From Bacteroidales bacterium UBA3653 (GTDB taxonomy: Bacteria > Bacteroidota > Bacteroidia > Bacteroidales > Paludibacteraceae), in assembly GCA_002373505.1 (NCBI GenBank), contig DFKE01000012.1, positions 224,395 through 288,394 on the forward strand: a DNA stretch of 64,000 nt, written 5' to 3'. The notes beneath the pieces were generated by a model. The model worked only from the letters and a program-made list of their open reading frames with translations. It did not search any database and was not told where the DNA came from. A program made the translations under genes and the position numbers. Positions 50,761 to 58,408 of this stretch are shown piece by piece. Each line of letters starts with the position of its first letter. Positions within the stretch are counted from its first letter, which is position 1.

Positions 50761-52779
50761 TTACCAGATACTTACTCGTTCTTCCGGTTTGACATACATC
50801 GGGCTTTCTTCCGTCACATTCCATGCCTCATACCACGCATTGATCTGCGGGAGAGCACCGTTAACGCGCCATCTGCCCAGCGAGTGAGGATCGCTCTTCG
50901 TGCGGTTGAGGATCTCCTCCGGACGGATGTTGCCTGCCCATACATTGGCATAAGCGAGGAAGAAACGCTGTGCCGGCGTGAATCCGTCGCGGGTCTGCAG
51001 ACGGTCTTTCTCCGCTTTTGCTTCCTCATTCAGTGTGAATGCCAGATAGGCAACCTGCAGACCTCCGTGGTCGGCTATGTTCTCGCCTAAGGTAAAGGCA
51101 CCGTTGGCGTGTACACCCGGAGCCACTTCGATCTTGTTGAAGGCTTCTTCCATTACTTTGGTGCGGGCGTCGAAAGAGGCTTTGTCCTCCGCTGTCCACC
51201 AGTTCACCATGTTGCCGTCTTTGTCGAACTGGCATCCCTGGTCGTCGAAACCATGTGTCATCTCATGACCGATCACTACGCCGATAGCGCCGTAGTTGAA
51301 CGCATCGTCGGCACTCATGTCGAAGAACGGGTATTGCAGAATACCGGCAGGGAAACAGATCTCGTTGGACGAGGGGTTGTAGTAGGCGTTTACCGTCTGC
51401 GGGGTCATGTACCATTTCTTCTTGTCCACCGGCTTGCCGAGGTAACTCAGGCTGTACTCTTGTTCGAATTTAGCCGCGCGCTCCAGGTTGGCGTAGTAGG
51501 TGTCTTCTGGGTTGATATCCAGCTTGCTGTAGTCGCGCCATTCGTCCGGATAACCGATCTTGATAGTGATGGCGTTCAGCTTCTCTATCGCTTTGGCTTT
51601 GGTCTCGTCGCTCATCCATGTCAGGTTCTCGATACGGATACCTAACGCTTTCTGCAGGTTCTTGACCAGAGCCAGCATACGTGCTTTGTTCTCCTCCGGG
51701 AAGTATTTCTTCACGTACATCTGTCCCACAGCTTCGCCCAGCGTTCCGTTGACGATTCCTACAGCGCGTTTCCAGAGCGGACTCGGTTCTTCGCGACCCG
51801 ACAGCACCTTGCCGTAGAAATCAAACGAGGTCATGTATATCTCTGTCGTCAGATACGAGGAGGCGCCTTCGATCACCTGCCAGCTGAACAGCGTCTTCAG
51901 ATCCTCCAGCGGTTCTTCGGCTAACATCTTGCCTGCTTCCTGCAGGTGAGGAATCTGACCGATAGACAGGCTGTCCAACGTCACGCCGAGAGCCTCGAAA
52001 TATACTTTCCAATCTACTTGCGGCACTAACTCCTGCAGTTCGGCTACGCTCATCTTGTTGTAGTTCGCCTGCGGGTCACGCAGTTCCACATTCGAATAGG
52101 CGGCTTTGGCAAGACGGGTCTCCAGACGCAGGATCGTCTGCGCTTTCTCCGCCGCGTTCTCAAAACCGAAGAGTCCGAACATCTTCTCTACGTATTTCAC
52201 GTACGCGTCGCGTATCGAGCGCGTGTGCTCGTCTTCATCTATATAATACTCTTTCTCTCCCAGCGAGAATCCGGCTTGGTACTCGTTGAGGATGTTCATC
52301 GAGCTGTTCATGGCGTCGGCATCTACGTACATCGCCCATAACTGGAAATCCATAGCGGCTCCGAGGACGCGGGACAGCTCCTCGCGCGAACGGATGTTCC
52401 GGATCTCCTCCAGCGTCTTTTGTACCGGCGCGATGCCTTCCTGATCGCGTCTGGCGGTGTCCATCGCCATGTTGTACATGTCGCCTATCTTCTGCTCGAT
52501 GGAGCCCTGCGGGTGATTCTTGCCGGCGATCTCCTGAATCAGTCCGTTTACCTGCTCGAGGTTGTTCAGCCCCAGTTTGTCGAACGAACCGAAACGGCTG
52601 TATTCCGGTGTCAGCGGGTTGTTAGCCATCCATCCGCCGCAGGCGAACTGGTAGAAATCATTCTGCGGCACGGCGGTCGTGTCCAGGTTGGCAGGGTCGA
52701 TACCCGTAGTCTGTTGTTTGTTGGTGCAAGCTGTTGTCATAACTGCTAACGCTGCTAGCGTAATAAGAATTTTTTTCAT
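50761..52779 (-). CDS. pepO: M13-family metallopeptidase lipoprotein (PepO-like)
   Basis: ATG 52779 (MKKILITLAALAVMTTACTN) gives a lipoprotein signal; the longer ORF to 52812 only adds intergenic residues. The 672-aa protein has the neprilysin-family zinc site VVIGHEMTHGFDDQG (HExxH near residue 505) and ENIADHGGL (the third ligand Glu, near 566), plus NDFYQFACGGWM at the N-terminus and the closing PMYVKPEERVSIW. It cleaves short peptides outside the inner membrane. Length and motifs are standard for the family. Confidence 0.94.
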   Translation of the reverse strand: MKKILITLAALAVMTTACTNKQQTTGIDPANLDTTAVPQNDFYQFACGGWMANNPLTPEYSRFGSFDKLGLNNLEQVNGLIQEIAGKNHPQGSIEQKIGDMYNMAMDTARRDQEGIAPVQKTLEEIRNIRSREELSRVLGAAMDFQLWAMYVDADAMNSSMNILNEYQAGFSLGEKEYYIDEDEHTRSIRDAYVKYVEKMFGLFGFENAAEKAQTILRLETRLAKAAYSNVELRDPQANYNKMSVAELQELVPQVDWKVYFEALGVTLDSLSIGQIPHLQEAGKMLAEEPLEDLKTLFSWQVIEGASSYLTTEIYMTSFDFYGKVLSGREEPSPLWKRAVGIVNGTLGEAVGQMYVKKYFPEENKARMLALVKNLQKALGIRIENLTWMSDETKAKAIEKLNAITIKIGYPDEWRDYSKLDINPEDTYYANLERAAKFEQEYSLSYLGKPVDKKKWYMTPQTVNAYYNPSSNEICFPAGILQYPFFDMSADDAFNYGAIGVVIGHEMTHGFDDQGCQFDKDGNMVNWWTAEDKASFDARTKVMEEAFNKIEVAPGVHANGAFTLGENIADHGGLQVAYLAFTLNEEAKAEKDRLQTRDGFTPAQRFFLAYANVWAGNIRPEEILNRTKSDPHSLGRWRVNGALPQINAWYEAWNVTEESPMYVKPEERVSIW

Positions 52780-52812
52780 ATATTTGTCAATTATCAAAAT
52801 TTGACTTGTCAA

Positions 52813-52837
52813 ATAATCGTGCCCTTCGGGCTAAGAA
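52813..52837. repeat. Dispersed element ATAATCGTGCCCTTCGGGC, copy c
   Basis: Third copy of the element seen at 5994 and 47386; here GCCC-TTCG-GGC gives a stable tetraloop hairpin. Confidence 0.75.
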
Positions 52838-52848
52838 TTATCGATTAC

Positions 52849-52876
52849 AGAAAAAGAGACCCGTAAGAGTCTCTTT
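52849..52876 (-). terminator. Terminator of tRNA-Phe
   Basis: Minus strand AAAGAGAC and GTCTCTTT pair around CTTACGGG, then T-rich. Confidence 0.8.
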
Positions 52877-52889
52877 CTGCGCTTGTGCG

Positions 52890-52962
52890 TGGTGCCACCG
52901 AGAATCGAACTAGGGACACAAGGATTTTCAGTCCTTTGCTCTACCAACTGAGCTATGGCACC
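52890..52962 (-). tRNA. tRNA-Phe (GAA)
   Basis: The minus strand has acceptor GGTGCCA...TGGCACC plus A, anticodon arm AAGGA-CTGAAAA-TCCTT (GAA), D-arm AGCTCAGTTGGTAGAGC and T-loop TTCGATT. The T-stem (CCTAG/CTCGG) contains one T-C mismatch. 73 nt. Confidence 0.92.
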
Positions 52963-53040
52963 CGGAGGTGTTCCCGTTAATCGGGAAAACCGGCCTCCGC
53001 CGGAAAGGGCAAAAATATGCTCTTCGAACGAAAGCGGGTG

Positions 53041-53071
53041 CAAAAGTACTGCTTTTTTTTGAATTGACCAA
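53041..53071 (-). promoter_or_regulatory. Promoter of tRNA-Phe
   Basis: Minus strand TTG (53069-53071), 20-nt spacer, TACTTTTG (53041-53048). Confidence 0.7.
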
Positions 53072-53098
53072 ATTTTTCAGTGTTTTTTTTGCAAAAAC

Positions 53099-53129
53099 TT
53101 GCATTTTTGCGTAATTTTTCGTACTTTTG
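53099..53129 (+). promoter_or_regulatory. Promoter of trmO
   Basis: TTG (53099-53101), 20-nt spacer, TACTTTTG (53122-53129), 20 nt before ATG 53150. Confidence 0.7.
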
Positions 53130-53149
53130 CAGTCAAAATCAGGGTGATT

Positions 53150-53830
53150 ATGGAGTTAAAAGTGATAGCATATGCCCGTAACGGACACACGGACAAGTTT
53201 GGCATCCCGCGTCAGAGCCGGGAGGAAAGTCCGATTTTGACGCGCATCGTGTTTGAACCCGAATACAATGTGCGCGAGGCGCTGAGAGGTATAGAAGGGT
53301 ACAGCCATCTGTGGCTCCTGTGGGGATTTAGCGAAGCGCCCATGGAAAACTGGTCGCCTACGGTTCGTCCACCCCGTTTAGGTGGCAACAAGAGGATGGG
53401 GGTCTTTGCCACACGGAGTCCTTTCCGGCCGAATCCAATAGGACTGAGCAGCGTGAGGTTGTTGAAAGTGGACGAAGGAGAGTTGATTGTCAGCGGAGCG
53501 GATGTGCTGGACGGCACTCCGGTCTATGATATCAAACCCTATCTCTCTTTCAGCGACAGCCATCCGGATGCGCTGAACGGCTTCGCGGAGGACACGGCGG
53601 ACTATCGGTTGCAACTCGCTAACGGCGATCTGCTGGTGGCAAACGGAGTGCCCGAAAGCGTAGCCCGGGACGTCGCGTATATCTTATGCCAGGACCCGAG
53701 ACCGGCTTATCAGAACGATCCGTTCAGAGAGTATAAAATGGACTATGACGGATGGAAGGTCTCTTTCCGTGTCGGCTCGGACAGCCGTGTCTATATCCTG
53801 AGCCTCACCCGTGATGTGGATAAGTTTTGA
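53150..53830 (+). CDS. trmO: tRNA (N6-threonylcarbamoyladenosine37-N6)-methyltransferase TrmO
   Basis: ATG 53150 (MELKVIAYARNGHTDKFGIP) is chosen from the promoter position. The 226-aa protein has TrmO/TsaA-family motifs: FGIPRQSRE, GYSHLWLLWGF, GVFATRSPFRPNPIGLSSV and VLDGTPVYDIKPYL. TrmO methylates t6A37 in tRNA-Thr using SAM. It functionally follows the TsaB-dependent t6A pathway encoded 9 kb upstream, but is not in its operon. Confidence 0.92.
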   Translation: MELKVIAYARNGHTDKFGIPRQSREESPILTRIVFEPEYNVREALRGIEGYSHLWLLWGFSEAPMENWSPTVRPPRLGGNKRMGVFATRSPFRPNPIGLSSVRLLKVDEGELIVSGADVLDGTPVYDIKPYLSFSDSHPDALNGFAEDTADYRLQLANGDLLVANGVPESVARDVAYILCQDPRPAYQNDPFREYKMDYDGWKVSFRVGSDSRVYILSLTRDVDKF

Positions 53831-53943
53831 TTTACGACTTACTCACGACTCATTTACGACTCGTTTACGACTCGTTTAGCGGTCATTATCGAACCATTAT
53901 CGAGTCATTCTCGAACCGTTTTCGAGAGATGGTGGGGTATCTC
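53828..53943 (+). repeat. 11-nt-period repeat region downstream of trmO
   Basis: TTTACGACTC-type units (53829-53877) run into CATTATCGAAC-type units (53883-53926), then CGAGAGATGGTGGGGTAT. The second part matches the repeat inside the 86-aa gene at 7.75 kb in opposite orientation. An ORF of 84 codons across it is repeat-derived. Confidence 0.75.
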
Positions 53944-54032
53944 ACTTATGCAAGCACGGACGATTTTTCGCTCAAAAATGTCATATCTCGCTCCGATAGA
54001 ACGATTAATTTGATAAAAAAAATAGTAAACTC

Positions 54033-54063
54033 TTGCATATGTGCAATTTTTTTTGTATCTTTG
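54033..54063 (+). promoter_or_regulatory. Promoter of the amylase cluster
   Basis: TTG (54033-54035), 20-nt spacer, TATCTTTG (54056-54063), 38 nt before the first amylase gene. Confidence 0.75.
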
Positions 54064-54100
54064 CAGTCGTTTTTAACATAGTTAAACTATTAGAGAGACC

Positions 54101-55573
54101 ATGAAGAAGAACATTCTATCTGCATTATCCGTAATTTTATGCGTGGGAGCGAGCGTGTTCGCGCCCGAGGCAGGAGGTCTGAAGGCTGAGAATATCGGCG
54201 TTCCTGCGGAGTGCGAGGACGTGATGTTACAAGCATTCTATTGGGACAGTTATAAGACCCAGTCCGGTTCGGATAGCAAGTACGGCAGAACCAAATGGAT
54301 CGATCTGCTGAAGGATACCGCAGCTATCAATGCCAATTTTGACTTGGTATGGCTGCCGCCAAGCGCTAAAGCGGGAACCGACGGAGTGGGATACAACCAC
54401 AGGCAACTGAGCAACCAGAACAGCTCGTGGGGTACACGCGGGAGATTGAACGACCTCATCCAGGCGCTGCATGCCGCCCATACCAAAGTGCTGGCGGATA
54501 TCGTGATCAACCACCGCGCCAACAAAAGCAACTGGTGTGACTTCGATGAAGATGTGTTCGGAGAGGGCTATGGGTCCTTCCAGTTGACCGAGGAGCACAT
54601 ATGCAGCGACGATGAGTGTTTTACCAATACCTCTTCTACCTGTTATGGCAGTTCCGTTCACGGCGCAAAGGATACCGGTTCCAAGTTTGACGGCCTGCGC
54701 GATCTGGATCACACAAGCGAGTATGTGCAGGAATGGGCAAAAACGTATATGCGATGGATGCTGGATTCAATGAAATATGACGGATTTCGTCACGACATGA
54801 CACTCGGCTTCCATGGCAGGTACCTGAAGATGTACAACGAGGCTTCGCAGCCGTATATATCTGTCTCGGAGTTATGGGAAGGTATCTCACGCCAGAAACG
54901 GCACATGGAGGAATGCGAATACAACACCATGGTCTTCGATTTCCAGCAGAAATACCTGCTGCATAACGCGATCGTGAAAGGCAGTTACAGCCTGCTGAAG
55001 AAGAACGCGAACTCTTTCCGCGGACAGGGGCTGGAGAAATACGCCGTCACTTTTGTCGATAACCACGACACGTTCGAGCGCGACGGTTACGGCAACAACC
55101 AGTTCGGCGGCCAGTACTGCGATCTGAATAACGCTACGGTGAAAGCGAACGTGCTGCAGGCGTATGCGTATATCCTCTCCATGCCGGGTGTGCCGTGTGT
55201 CTTCTATCCCCATTGGAGCAAATACAAGGACGCGATCAATACGCTCATCTCCGTCCGCAAACAGGCGGGTATTCACTCGGAGAGCGAGGTGCTGGAAGAG
55301 ACAAGCGGCAGCTATTCCTATTCGGCAACGATCCAAGGACACCACCGCAAGGTCGTTCTGCGGCTGGGTAAGAACCGCGACATGACCATCCCTGCCGGAT
55401 ATTGGAAATGCGTGGACGGCGACTACTACACCGTCTATATCGAAGTGGGAGAAGGGGTAGAGACAACCCCCACCGACTCCCCAAAAAAGGTAGAGAAGAT
55501 CCTCAAAGACGGTAGGCTTTTTATTCGTCATGGCGAGCATGTCTATGACGCAACGGGTAGAATACAGAAGTAG
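54101..55573 (+). CDS. Secreted GH13 alpha-amylase with short C-terminal tail
   Basis: The 490-aa enzyme has a signal peptide (MKKNILSALSVILCVGASVFA) and GH13 regions: LADIVINHRANK (region I), GFRHDMTLGF (nucleophile Asp), SVSELWEG (acid/base Glu) and FVDNHDTFERD (third Asp). It should hydrolyse alpha-1,4 glucans outside the cell. After a small beta domain it ends with the shared tail (ILKDGRLFIRHGE, then YDATGRIQK). The linker before the tail (TTPTDSPKK) is encoded by an ACCCCCACC-GACTCCCC repeat. It has its own promoter and leads a four-gene set. Confidence 0.9.
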   Translation: MKKNILSALSVILCVGASVFAPEAGGLKAENIGVPAECEDVMLQAFYWDSYKTQSGSDSKYGRTKWIDLLKDTAAINANFDLVWLPPSAKAGTDGVGYNHRQLSNQNSSWGTRGRLNDLIQALHAAHTKVLADIVINHRANKSNWCDFDEDVFGEGYGSFQLTEEHICSDDECFTNTSSTCYGSSVHGAKDTGSKFDGLRDLDHTSEYVQEWAKTYMRWMLDSMKYDGFRHDMTLGFHGRYLKMYNEASQPYISVSELWEGISRQKRHMEECEYNTMVFDFQQKYLLHNAIVKGSYSLLKKNANSFRGQGLEKYAVTFVDNHDTFERDGYGNNQFGGQYCDLNNATVKANVLQAYAYILSMPGVPCVFYPHWSKYKDAINTLISVRKQAGIHSESEVLEETSGSYSYSATIQGHHRKVVLRLGKNRDMTIPAGYWKCVDGDYYTVYIEVGEGVETTPTDSPKKVEKILKDGRLFIRHGEHVYDATGRIQK

Positions 55574-55594
55574 ATTTTTAAACTAAAACAAATC

Positions 55595-57418
55595 ATGAAA
55601 AAGATAATCACATTTATTTTTGCAGTGCTTTGCGTGACAATGTCGTTTGCGCAGAGTTATGGTATTTTAGTGAACGGAAAGATGTATTATGCGGCTACGT
55701 ACGAAGGACCGGATCCTTACGGTGAGGGTTTTGAGCAGTATCTGGCGCATGTGCAGGTAAGCAGCGGCGATTATTGCCAGCTCTATGACTACGACAACAA
55801 GGCAGCATGGGCAAAGCCGCTGAACGCTTCTTCGACAAGCGGATTTACGTATGACGAAGCCACCCAGCGCTACAACGTCACGGCGGCAGGTTGTTTTGAT
55901 TTTTATATCAAACTGAAATGGGAAGCCGATGAGTTGTATATCGGTCCGGGTTCGAACTGCGGTTCGGGCGTGGATATCAGCAAAGGCGAAGTGCCTGATC
56001 CGACTTATAACGGCTCGGCGCCGGCGAAATGTACGGACGTGATGCTGCAGAGTTTCTACTATGACAGTTATCAGGACAAGGGCTACGGCCGCACCAAATG
56101 GATCGATTGGAATAACGGCGCGAATAACACCAGCGCTGCGGAGATCGGCAAATGGTTTGATCTGATCTGGTTGCCTCCTATGGCGATGTCTGAAGGCGGA
56201 ACGGGTTACCACCCGCGTAACTATAGCAATCTGAACAGCGACTGGGGAACGGAAGGAACCTTGAAGACTTTGATCTCTACCTTGCATCAGAACGGAGCCA
56301 AAGTGGTAGCCGACATCGTTATCAACCACTGCGCGAACAAAAGCAGTTGGTGTGATTATTACACCTTCGATTTCGGTACCTACGGCAAATTCACACCGGA
56401 CGCATCCTGGATTTGCAGCACGGACGAGATGAACTCAAGCAGCAGCGCAGGCTCTTGCTACGGCAAGGCAACCGGAGCGGCAGATGACGGTTATGGTTCC
56501 GAGGCGAACTACAGCGCAGCGCGCGACTGGGACCACAACAACGCACAGGTGCGCAACATGTGCAAGGCATATCTCAAATGGCTGCGCAACAATATTAAGA
56601 TCGACGGCTTCCGATATGACTATTGCAAGGGCTTCCATAACAGCCATATCAACGACTATAACTCGGCGGCGCAGGCTTATTTCTCCGTCATGGAGTACTG
56701 GGACGGCAATCCCGACGTACTGCAATCCCATCTGAACGATGCCGGCTGGAACACCTGCACCTTCGATTTCGCAACCAAATATACGGCCTTCAACCAGGGA
56801 ATAGCGTCCGGCGACTACGGCAAATTGAAAGGTGCAGGTCTGTTAGGTGCAGGCAAAGCGCGCTATGCCGTCACTTTCCTCGACAGCCATGACTCCTTCC
56901 AACGCGACGACAATGAGTTCTGCGGCAAGAACAACTCGATGAAGTACCCGGGCAAGATCCAGCAATGCTACGCGTATCTGCTCTCCATGCCGGGTATTCC
57001 GTGTGTGTTCTATCCCCACTGGGTGAAGTTCAAAGACCAAATCAAGAAAATGATCAACGCCCGTTATAAGACCGGCGTTCATAGCGAGAGTGCTGTTTCT
57101 GACGAGGCGGGTAACGGTTATTACAAGGCTACCATTACCGGCACAAACGGCGAGATACGCCTCCTGATCGGTCCGAACAGCGGCTATAACACCACGCCGT
57201 CCGGCTATACACTGGCAGTCAAGGGAGAGAACTACGGCGTGTATTACAAGACTACCTCCGCACGCGGCGACAAGGACAAGAACCGTCATCCGCAAGGCAT
57301 TGAGGAAGTAACCCCCACCAACTCACCCTCAAGGGGAGAGAAAGTGCTCCGCGACGGTCAGTTGCTGATCAAAGTGGGCGAACAGATGTACGACATGATG
57401 GGTAACCGTATCCAATAA
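55595..57418 (+). CDS. Secreted GH13 alpha-amylase with N-terminal YGI module
   Basis: The 607-aa protein starts with a signal peptide (to MSFAQ), then an about 105-residue module (YGILVNGKMYY...GCFDFYIKLKWEADELYIG) that recurs in the next gene and is probably starch-binding (inference). The GH13 domain has VADIVINHCANK, DGFRYDYCKGF, FSVMEYWDG and FLDSHDSFQRD, so the catalytic triad is present. It ends with the shared tail (VLRDGQLLIKVGEQMYD, then GNRIQ), preceded by the TPTNSPSRGE repeat-type linker. It begins 21 nt after the first amylase gene. Confidence 0.9.
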   Translation: MKKIITFIFAVLCVTMSFAQSYGILVNGKMYYAATYEGPDPYGEGFEQYLAHVQVSSGDYCQLYDYDNKAAWAKPLNASSTSGFTYDEATQRYNVTAAGCFDFYIKLKWEADELYIGPGSNCGSGVDISKGEVPDPTYNGSAPAKCTDVMLQSFYYDSYQDKGYGRTKWIDWNNGANNTSAAEIGKWFDLIWLPPMAMSEGGTGYHPRNYSNLNSDWGTEGTLKTLISTLHQNGAKVVADIVINHCANKSSWCDYYTFDFGTYGKFTPDASWICSTDEMNSSSSAGSCYGKATGAADDGYGSEANYSAARDWDHNNAQVRNMCKAYLKWLRNNIKIDGFRYDYCKGFHNSHINDYNSAAQAYFSVMEYWDGNPDVLQSHLNDAGWNTCTFDFATKYTAFNQGIASGDYGKLKGAGLLGAGKARYAVTFLDSHDSFQRDDNEFCGKNNSMKYPGKIQQCYAYLLSMPGIPCVFYPHWVKFKDQIKKMINARYKTGVHSESAVSDEAGNGYYKATITGTNGEIRLLIGPNSGYNTTPSGYTLAVKGENYGVYYKTTSARGDKDKNRHPQGIEEVTPTNSPSRGEKVLRDGQLLIKVGEQMYDMMGNRIQ

Positions 57419-57468
57419 AGACATCTAATTTATAATTTATTAACAAATATCTAAAATTTAATACGACA

Positions 57469-58347
57469 ATGAAAAAGATTTTTACCATGTTTGCTGCTTT
57501 GTTGTTCGCAGCAGGAACTTTTGCCGCAAGTTACGGCATTATGATTAACAGTACGGATTATCATGCAGGTGAACTGAACCCGAGCCCGGGCGATCCTTCG
57601 TACACCGAGTACATGGTGCTGGGTGTTCAGGTTGCCAAAGACGCCACCCTGCAACTATGGGATCAAGAGAACAATGCCGGCTGGGCTGTTGATCTGGACG
57701 GCGCATCGACCGCTAAGATCGTGAAGGACGGTGACCATTATGTATGTAATGAAGCCGGATGTTTTGATTTCTACATCAAACTGAAGTATAATGCGGACCA
57801 GCTTTACATCGGAGAGACCGAATGTGGCGGCGGCCAAGGCGGTCAAGGTGGCCAAGGTGGTCAGGGCGGACAAGGCGGCACGACAGACGGCAACCCACGT
57901 TATTACTACAAAGGATTTATTGACGATGCAGACTTCGAGCCCGATGCATCCTCTCTCTTCCACGACGGTGTAGCCACTATCAGCTTCTCCAAGAACGCAA
58001 TGCTGTTTGTGATCTATCAGGTGGACGGTCAGGAAGGTGTTCAGTATATGACTTCCGAATGGATTGACGGTCCGGACCATGCAACTCTGTCAGTGAATGG
58101 TAACGGAGGCTACAATAAATGGAACTGCCCGATGGGAACCACGACTTTGTATCTGTATGACAACGGCGACGGCACCCTTGAGATTTCCAGCAAACCGATG
58201 GCGGGCAAGACCCTCGTCGGCGGCGGACAAGGAATAGAGGAAGTGAGTCAGAAGCCGGAAGCCGAAAGTAGAAAGTTCATCAAGGACGGCAAACTTTATA
58301 TCCGTGTCGGCGAGAAAGAGTACGACGCTACAGGTCGTCAGTTGTAG
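57469..58347 (+). CDS. Secreted carbohydrate-binding-like protein
   Basis: The signal peptide MKKIFTMFAALLFAAGTFA is followed by the same module as in the preceding amylase (YGIMINSTDYHAGE...GCFDFYIKLKYNADQLYIG), a flexible GGQ linker (nine-base repeat), a second beta domain (YYYKGFIDDADFEPDASSLF ... TTTLYLYDNGDGTLEIS) and the shared C-terminal tail (FIKDGKLYIRVGEKEYD, then ATGRQL). No catalytic motif is present, so it is probably a starch-binding partner of the amylases. A hairpin follows at 58358. Length 292 aa. Confidence 0.75.
   Translation: MKKIFTMFAALLFAAGTFAASYGIMINSTDYHAGELNPSPGDPSYTEYMVLGVQVAKDATLQLWDQENNAGWAVDLDGASTAKIVKDGDHYVCNEAGCFDFYIKLKYNADQLYIGETECGGGQGGQGGQGGQGGQGGTTDGNPRYYYKGFIDDADFEPDASSLFHDGVATISFSKNAMLFVIYQVDGQEGVQYMTSEWIDGPDHATLSVNGNGGYNKWNCPMGTTTLYLYDNGDGTLEISSKPMAGKTLVGGGQGIEEVSQKPEAESRKFIKDGKLYIRVGEKEYDATGRQL
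57826..57878 (+). repeat. Nine-base GGCCAAGGC/GGTCAAGGT repeat
   Basis: Encodes the (GGQ)n linker of the carbohydrate-binding-like protein; period 9 keeps the frame. Confidence 0.85.
58250..58276 (+). repeat. Period-7 AAGCCGG/AAAGTAG repeat
   Basis: GAAGCCG, GAAGCCG, AAAGTAG, AAAG units encode KPEAESRK immediately before the shared tail. Confidence 0.6.
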
Positions 58348-58357
58348 TAAATGGGTG

Positions 58358-58379
58358 CGCCCGCGTGTCCGCGCGGGCG
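58358..58379 (+). terminator. GC-rich hairpin between cluster genes
   Basis: CGCCCGCG and CGCGGGCG pair around TGTCCG. No T-run follows, so it may act as a processing or attenuation hairpin rather than a full terminator. Confidence 0.6.
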
Positions 58380-58408
58380 TACATACATTAATTTAAATAC
58401 ATACAGTT

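Noticed and set aside
53827..54081. 84-codon ORF after trmO
   Set aside because: It consists of 11-nt repeats and runs through the amylase promoter, so it is unlikely to be a gene.
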